Positions 57,977-64,000 of a stretch of DNA of 64,000 bases are shown in pieces (position 1 is the first letter of the stretch; each line of letters begins with the position of its first letter). The DNA comes from Rheum nobile. Its lineage: Eukaryota > Streptophyta > Magnoliopsida > Caryophyllales > Polygonaceae. The stretch covers positions 186,001 through 250,000 of the forward strand of contig WOAB01000053.1 in assembly GCA_027886185.1 (NCBI GenBank), written 5' to 3'. The position numbers and the translations under genes were made by a program. The notes under the pieces are model-generated. The model made no database searches. It was given only the letters and a program-made list of their open reading frames with translations, and was not told the DNA's origin.

Positions 57977-58859
57977 AAATCACATGAATGCTTTCCTCTA
58001 CCTTTCTAGTCCTCTTGTTGAATACTTTGTAGGCTTTGTTGTGGAAAGAGTATCCTACAAAGGTTCCTTCATCACTTCTTAAATCAAACTTTCCAAGAGA
58101 ATTCTTCCCATTGTTGTGGACAAAGCACTTGCAAGCAAAAGTCCGCAGATGAGACACATTAGGCTTTCTCCCCCTTAGGAGTTCATAGGGTGTCTTGTTC
58201 AACAGCGATCGAATGGTTGCTCTGTTCAGCACATAACAATCAGCATTCAAAGCTTCAGCCCAGAAGCTCATAGGAAGACCACTAGCAATAAGCAGGGTAC
58301 GCGTCATATCCTCCAGAGTCATGTTCTTCCTTTCCACAACACCATTTTGTTGCGGAGTCCTGGGAGCTGAGAAATTGTGATTAATGCCATTGTTCCTGCA
58401 GAGGGATAGAAACTGAGAGTTCTCAAATTCTGTCCCATGATCAGTACGGATGGATCCCAGAGACTATCCTACACTCCTCTCAACCGACTTGAGCCAAGGT
58501 TCAAATTCAACGAACACTTCGTCCTTTGATGACAGAAAGAGAGTCCGTGTGTACCTGGAATAGTCATCAACAATAACAAAAACATAGGCATTTCCACCAC
58601 GGCTCCTTGTGCGCATAGGCCCACAAATATCCATGTGGATTAGTTCTAGAGGACGAGTAGTGCTTATCTCCTTCTTAGACTTGAAGGAAGACCTTACTTG
58701 CTTATCTTTGGTACAAGCATCACAAACTTCATTGCGCGTTGCTTCGATCTTAGGAAGACCGTTCACCAGTTCTTGTCTATGAAGTTTAGAAATAAGTTGA
58801 AGACTTGCATGACCAAACCTCTTATGCCACAGATCTGTTGTCCCAGCGATGGACGACAA
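57954..58859 (-). pseudogene. Sirevirus GAG-pre-integrase and integrase
   Basis: It has the pre-integrase zinc region (LWHKRFGHASLQLISKL ... CDAC), then the integrase core: ELIHMDICGPM, FVIVDDYSRYT, then after a stop (58464) SLGSIRTDHGTEFE and NGVVERKN for D, D and E. The post-core GKFDLRSDEGTFVGYS block is kept. The stop is in frame, with no shift. Confidence 0.88.
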
Positions 58860-58945
58860 ACAGAGTTCCTTCTCAGGGATGAAAGCAGGATCAATTTTGT
58901 AGATGTTGTTGTCGCAGATTCCTGTGAGTAGAATCTTCCATGTAC

Positions 58946-59128
58946 TTATACACTCAACATAACAATCATCAGTAGTAAAGACTTACCAAGACCACAAACT
59001 TCTCCCTTACTTTTATTTCCAAAGGTCATTGAACCTCCGGAGGCCTGTTGAAGTGAGGTAAACCAGACTTTGTTCCCTGTCATATGACTTGAGCATGCAC
59101 TATCGAAATACCATGAACCTTTCCTCAC
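58946..59128 (-). pseudogene. Sirevirus protease fragment
   Basis: The active-site motif reads WYFDSACSSHMTGN where copia proteases have DSG; Ala replaces Gly. MTFGNKSKGEVCGLGK follows. Flanking sequence on both sides is out of frame. Confidence 0.8.
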
Positions 59129-59418
59129 TTCAGCCTATATAGAAAAGATTATTTTTTATGAACCCAGACAAGCTTAGGCTTTCTGGGTGTGGGAACAACA
59201 TATTTGATTTTTGGAGGTTTAGCGTTCATTTTCTCCCTAGCAGTACGAGCAATTTCCTCATTGTGTTTCTTCAAAAGACACCCTTGTTTGTAGTGACCAG
59301 AGTGACTACAGTACCAACAAATTCTTTGACACTTTAGATCAACATACTTACTCTGTCCAGGCCAAATTGGTTTGTTAGCAACCCTAGAATGAAAATCAAT
59401 ATGATTGGGCTTACCGTT

Positions 59419-61101
59419 TTAAGATTGTTTCAACCAAATGGAATGAGCCTTATTTCCATGGTACCAAGCCTTGTTCCCATCAGTCGAATTTGAACAGTCT
59501 TTACGATTGTTCCTTCTAGAGGAACTTTCCCCTATTTCCCGCACATATTGTTTTCCTTCGACTTCAAGACTTTTAGACTTGGTGCCATTAACTGGAAGCA
59601 TAGGTTGGTAACCAATTCCAAAGTGAGACACTTCCTTCTTTTTTGTTTTCTTTTCATTCTTGGCCGCTACAAACACAATACTTTTTGGCTTTTCCTTCTG
59701 TTCCTCACTGAGTTTAGATAAATCACTAGACATCTTGGCATTGCCTAGTCTTAACATTAATGACTCGGATTCAAGTGAGGAAACAGAGGATTCTAGAGAC
59801 GTGATCTTCTCAGTGAGTTTAGGACACTCATTGCAAGGACTTGGAGAAGGTGATGAAACTTTCTCAAGATTGGTCACTTTTTCTGCCCAACCTTTGTTTT
59901 CCTCGATCAAACTTGAGATCGATTCATCCTTTTCTTCAATCTGCTCATTGAAAAGACTATTCTCATGAATGAGTTTTTTAATGAAGAAAAATAGGTGTTC
60001 CTTAGACTTGTTTTTCAAACTTGAGATGAGTTCAGATTCATTTACCTCAGACTCTTGTAGACCATCTTTTGATTCAACATGGTCTTCTATGGCCATCAAA
60101 CAGACATCCCTTGAATGAGAAGATTCTTCATCATCTGAGTCAGAATCACCCCATGTTGCAACCATTGCTTGCTTCTCTTCACAAACCGGAGGAAGACCTG
60201 TCTTTTTCTTGAAGTAGTTTTTGGCAAAGTGTCCCTTGTTTTGACAGTGGTAACAAACAATATCCTTCATGTCTTTGTTCCCTTCAGAGGAACGAGGGGT
60301 GCCCTTGTTTCGAGACCATATCTTTTTCATTGCTCTGGTGATGAGAGCCACATCTTCATCACCATCTTCATCTTCATCTTCAACTTGAGACAAGTCAAAG
60401 GCACGTTCAACCTTTAAAGCAATGCTTTGAGCCTTCTTTACTCCTTTCTTGTTCATTTTGTGGTTATAGACAGATGCGTTGCTTTCAAGTTTGGCAACAA
60501 CCTCTTCCATAGTGAGAGTATTGACGTCAGTCTGGGAGTAAAGGGCGAGAGCAATTGCATCCCATTGGGAGTTGAGGCCTTACATGAAGTGGTGAGTGAG
60601 CTTCCAGTCTGGCAGCTCTTCACCAAGGAACTCTAGTCGACCTACAATCCCTTGAAACCTGGAGTAGAACTCTTGGATGTGTTCACATTTTCCTTGGGAG
60701 ATTTGATCATACTCCTTCATCAGGTAAAGAATTCGATTATTCTTGACATCTTCATTTCCGTGATGGAGGCGTCTTAATGCATCCCAGATCTCCTTGGCAA
60801 TTTTGTAACCAATGATTTTCTTGAGATCAGTAAGGAGTAGAGCCATGTGAAGGATCTTCTTGGCTCTGCTATTTTTCTCCAGCTTTTTCCATTCTTCATC
60901 TGTGTAGTCGGCCCTTGGCTTTGGCTTTGTAGCATCTTTCTCATTTGGAATAGCTATGGGGCCTACTTCAATGATTCTCCATATTTAGCCATCAATGGAA
61001 CAAATATGGGACTCGATTTGCTCAACCCACCAGTCATATTCTCCAGCCTTCAGAATCGAAGGCTTCTAAAATGAATCTCCAATAGCATTGTTTGACGACA
61101 T
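59419..61101 (-). pseudogene. Sirevirus Gag
   Basis: Start ATG 61101 (MSSNNAIGDSF), read in one frame to 59419 with three nonsense codons (two between 61101 and 60990, and 60580-60582). It has the copia gag domain (about 60600-60990: KIAKEIWDALRRLHHG, LMKEYDQISQGKCEHIQEFY). A zinc knuckle CYHCQNKGHFAKNY follows, whose last Cys is Tyr. A long charged tail with coiled-coil character (IEEKDESISSLIEENKGW, LTEKITSLESSVSSLESES) follows. A long Gag with coiled-coil tail fits Sireviruses. Confidence 0.87.
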
Positions 61102-61138
61102 CTTTCTTGCAAAGTCTTAACGAAAACAATCTAGAGAA

Positions 61139-61155
61139 CATGCTCTGATACCAAT
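61139..61155 (-). promoter_or_regulatory. Primer-binding site of the Sirevirus (initiator tRNA-Met)
   Basis: TGGTATCAGAGC on the minus strand, two bases after the 5' LTR. This is the complement of the 3' end of initiator tRNA-Met, as in most plant copia elements. Confidence 0.9.
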
Positions 61156-62132
61156 TGTTGGATCGTTAGTGTTACCTTTGACGGAACAAAGGCTTTGTTC
61201 CCTCAGAATGTACAGCGGAATATACGCAAGAAAGATACAGAAAATTAAACACACGAATTAGAGTGGAAACCCTAATTAGCCAACTAGTTAATCAACGAAA
61301 AACCACTACCTTCAAGCTTCTCGCTTGAGAGGATTTAGAAGAAGTATACTTATCTTATTAATTTCTTGTTCGTGTACAAGTGTAGCATGGATCCAAACCC
61401 TAGACTTCCCACCTAGTCTTGAAACTCTTCTACCATTGTAACTCACGAACTCAACCCTCTAAGACTCGTAGGCTTCTTCTCCTTCTTATCTTTTCTGCGC
61501 AACTTTTTCTCCTTTTCTTGTTCAACGTCGTTAACTACATAATGGAAATCTCATCCATTAATATAGTCATTCTAAACCCTAGCACGAAAAAGATAATACT
61601 TCCTTGCTTTTCCAGCAAGAAAGATAATATCTTTCCATACATAAAATCTCCAAATCCTATCTTATACAAAATATAATTACCTAAGGTACACTTACCATAA
61701 ATAAAAACCCAAGATAAGATAAAATCTTCTCTCTCATATTTTTCACGATTCTACAATATATCTCTTCCATATTTCGTGCAAGATCTTTTCCTTCTTCTTT
61801 TCCAAGACTTTGACCAAGATATCCACTTTCCTTTTACGAATGCATGAAGCTCTCTTTGTTCCCTCAATCGCTTCCCACGATTTCGATCACTCCGACGCTT
61901 CTCCTTACATCTCCTCGCTTCTCTCAAGCGACTCGTCATTATAGTTAATGGATTGATCATTCGCTCATCTGCAAGACATTTGTTCCTTTCAAGGTAACGA
62001 TACCTCATCTGGAAACAAAGCGTTTAGAGTCTTTAGACCTTCTGTTCCATGTGACATATCTTTAAATCTTGAAACACTTAGTCACCATATTAGTTGAATA
62101 TTTGTTGCCATCAAAACCTAAGGAATTCAACA
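61156..62132 (-). repeat. 5' LTR of the Sirevirus (977 bp)
   Basis: The plus-strand copy starts TGTTGGATCG and ends GGAATTCAACA. It is longer than the 3' LTR mainly by a duplication-like insertion of about 15 bases near 61480-61515. Its outer edge is the site of the retroposon insertion. Confidence 0.92.
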
Positions 62133-62891
62133 ATTTTTTTTCTTTTTCTTTTTTTGATAAGGTAAGAATTCGAGTAACCGACATAAAATGTCGGACAGCT
62201 CGAGAGGCCGAAAAATCGGTCGGCAACTGGAAAAACCAGTTAAGAACAACACAGACAAGCAAATGAAAATACAACAGAGCAAAAGCGAGCTACGCGACTA
62301 GGGAGAGAAGTGAGTCCAGCACAAACGAACAGTGCCACCAGACGACGGGTCAAACAGGAAAAAATCCTAGGAAGTATTGACTGGACAACCATGACGTTGC
62401 CCCCACCTAAATGAGGGATCTTCAGGAGTCTCGATCACCATGACGTTGCCTTCGGGATCTTCAGGAGCCTCAACACAACCACGACCACAACTGGAACAAC
62501 TCGATCTCCACCCTAAATCAGCCCAACAGAAGCAACGAAGTACACCACACAAGCTTGCACACAGAACGAAAAAATAATAATAATAATAATTAAAAAAAAA
62601 CATGGCTACAACAGAAATGTTTGAGCGGCGCCTCGGAAGGGGGTCCGGCGTCGGTGGGGGCTCGGTCGGAGCAGGGGCTTAGTGCGGAGCGTGGGCTCGG
62701 TCGGAGCGGGAGGTTATGGTTCAGACCATGGCGGGGCGTCTCGTTGTAGGAGGCGTGGGGGTGCACGGCGGAGTCCGTCAGGGACTTTATCATCCTGCCG
62801 CCGGAGGGTTTGGGAGCAGCGATGATGCTGTCTGGGCCTCCTCGGATTCGAGGGTTAAGGGTTAGAGTTTAGATGAGAAATCATTTCAATT

Positions 62892-63233
62892 TCAAAAACC
62901 AGGTTCACGGCGGCCTCTATTTGGATAGACGAAGTTGGTTCGGTCCTTGAGGTCGTGCAAGGCACGGGCGGCGCAGTCGTAGGCGGCTTCATCGGCGGCG
63001 GCGAAGGTGCCCAGCCAACAACGCTCCTTAGAGAGCGGGCCGCGTATCTCGACGGCGTAGCGGCCCCAGGGGCAGTGCCGGACTTCCCGGTAGCGCATGG
63101 CGGCGGCGGCCCTGGTGGCGTTGTCTTTGAGAGGGCGCTTGGCGGCGACGGGCTTCCTGGTGAGGTGGTCCGGTGGTTCGGTTTGGGGTTGGGTGTGGGC
63201 GACGCCGTCGAGACGCGTTGGGGCTTCTTCCAT
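62892..63233 (-). pseudogene. AP2/ERF transcription factor domain, damaged retrocopy
   Basis: The frame starts at 63233 (MEEAPTRLDGVAH) and holds an AP2/ERF DNA-binding domain: RYREVRHCPWGRYAVEIRGP, LSKERCWLGTFAAADEAAYD, CAARALHDLKDRTNFVYPN. The conserved YRGVR is YREVR, and two residues are missing where the family has EEAA-x-AYD. It ends NRGRREPGF. The close RTNFVYPN ending suggests the ERF and not the DREB group. Frames either side (62590-62793 and 63330-63568) are P/R-rich and may be degraded remainder of the same protein. It is unlikely to bind DNA as it stands. Confidence 0.78.
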
Positions 63234-63440
63234 GAATTTGATCTGAGTGTTGGTTTTGGGAATTTGGTTTGTGATGCAGAGTTTGGTTTTGGTCTGTAAC
63301 TCTGTTTTGTGATTCTGGATCTATTGTAAATTCTTTGGAACAACTCAATGGAGAAATTTGGATCTAGTTTGAGAGGCGGGATTGGGAGGCGGAGGCATGT
63401 TTCAGGAGCGTCGGCGGTGGGGGCTCGGTGCAGAGCGGGG

Positions 63441-63548
63441 GGTCGGCCGGAGCGGCGGGGGTAAGGGCTCGATCGGAGCGGCGGAGGGTAAGGGACTTGA
63501 TCGGAGCGGCGGGGATAAGGCCTCGGTCGGAGCGGCAGGGTAAGGGCT
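63441..63548. repeat. GC-rich minisatellite (GGTCGGAGCGGCGGGG motif)
   Basis: About four copies of a 25-31-base unit TCGGAGCGGCGGGGTAAGG. Related copies GGGCTCGGTCGGAGC lie at about 62657-62720, on the other side of the ERF domain and inside the same retroposon. Confidence 0.75.
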
Positions 63549-63617
63549 CTCTCCGGCTCTCCAGCCAAAAGCTAAGGCCGGCTGCTCAGTATCACCCATA
63601 TCTTAGGAATTCAACAA

Positions 63618-64000
63618 ATTTGAATACAAACTCAATGTTTTAGTGTGCGCTTGAATTTTTCTATAAGTTTTTTTACATGAAAATATGTTAATTTTATGGT
63701 TGCGGTTTGATAAGACATGCTAAATAAGATAAGGAGTGATACTATATGGTAACTTATAATGTGGTAGTATGTCGATACAATTTAATTTATAAAAACTACC
63801 AGGTTCTGTTACCAAACACACCTTAATCTTTGGCCATTAGAAACAGGGGAGCACACTTTTCTTATTTTATAGGTGTTTTGATATCAATAATTTTTTTTAT
63901 TTTTTTTATAAAACAGTTTTGAGGATAGGTGGAGGGGGGAGGGAGAGTACCGAGAAACCGAGCATTGCTGCTGATGAAGGAGTCATCCGAGAGAGGGGTC
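63618..64000. other. Non-coding DNA at the window edge
   Basis: Sequence outside the Sirevirus. No gene is recognised to the end of the window. GAGGGAGAGTACCGAGAAACC near 63945 could be the leader of a gene lying beyond the window. Confidence 0.35.

Larger units (their letters stand above)
54325..62132 (-). mobile_element. Sirevirus-type Ty1/copia retrotransposon (7.8 kb), decayed
   Basis: The element reads on the minus strand. LTRs lie at 61156-62132 (5') and 54325-55284 (3'). The order is PBS, gag, protease, integrase, RT (mostly lost), RNase H, an extra ORF, PPT. Long gag with a coiled-coil tail, and an extra ORF between pol and the 3' LTR, fit the Sirevirus (SIRE/Maximus) lineage. The flanks are AATTG at the left and AATTT at the right (the right flank now follows the retroposon, at 63617), a probable 5-bp duplication with one change. 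All coding regions carry stops or deletions. Confidence 0.9.
62134..63604 (-). mobile_element. Retroposon carrying an AP2/ERF sequence (1.47 kb)
   Basis: Flanked by the 13-bp direct repeat AGGAATTCAACAA (62121-62133 and 63605-63617). It has a poly(A)-rich end on the minus strand directly next to the left copy (62134-62155, preceded by TTATC). Both are marks of LINE-type retroposition. The 3' part holds a perfect hairpin CCGACAT-TTT-ATGTCGG (62179-62195), followed by a second GC-rich stem, as LINE or SINE tails often have. Upstream of this tail lies a decayed AP2/ERF coding sequence. The insertion used sequence at the very edge of the Sirevirus LTR. Confidence 0.75.

Overview
This is a window of plant nuclear DNA, most likely from a eudicot. 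Genes with short AT-rich introns, a tRNA-derived SINE, Tourist-like MITEs, Tat and Sirevirus LTR retrotransposons, a Helitron and a Mutator-like element all point to a plant. I cannot name the species. Genes of the host are few. They are the 5' part of a monoacylglycerol-lipase-like gene (about 2.1-2.8 kb, minus), a complete four-exon ribosomal protein L35 gene (45.0-46.1 kb, plus) and a single-exon MAKR/BKI1-type membrane-associated kinase regulator gene (47.5-48.3 kb, minus). A decayed NBS-LRR coiled-coil fragment (6.6-6.8 kb) is a further host relic. Almost everything else is transposable elements and repeats, often nested.

Layout. 0-8.2 kb: gene-poor DNA with a SINE, several MITEs with target duplications, the lipase gene and the NBS-LRR relic. 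8.2-20.6 kb: a decayed Tat-type Ty3/gypsy element (A) whose gag is split by a younger, full-length 8.6-kb Tat element (B; 700-bp LTRs, target duplication ATACC). 20.6-30.7 kb: an LTR-like fragment followed by a tandem array of a ~124-bp monomer with higher-order organisation. The array is interrupted by a 3.0-kb solo LTR (target duplication ATTAA), which itself contains a 691-bp solo LTR (target duplication ATGAG). 31-34 kb: a LINE-like DUF4283/zinc-knuckle fragment and an AT-rich minisatellite. 34.06-38.33 kb: a Mutator-like element with ~77-bp inverted ends, nine 23-bp subterminal palindromes, a plant-mobile-domain gene and a convergent FAR1-like MULE transposase. 39.08-42.97 kb: a Helitron with a PIF1-type helicase gene, in which an OB-fold (RPA-like) exon stands where the Rep nuclease would be. 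44.9-48.4 kb: the gene island. 49-52 kb: MITEs. 54.3-62.1 kb: a minus-strand Sirevirus (Ty1/copia). Beside its 5' LTR lies a 1.47-kb retroposon (13-bp target duplication, poly(A)) carrying a damaged AP2/ERF domain.

The most interesting signals are: (1) an in-frame UAG at the protease/reverse-transcriptase junction, kept in both Tat elements and followed in each by CAA-YCA, which fits the CARYYA leaky-stop context; (2) the MULE with a plant-mobile-domain gene and repeated subterminal palindromes; (3) the OB-fold-helicase Helitron lacking Rep; (4) the AP2/ERF-carrying retroposon; (5) the higher-order satellite abutting an LTR-type promoter. All protein-coding transposon genes seen here carry stops, frameshifts or lost catalytic residues, so I see no autonomous element.
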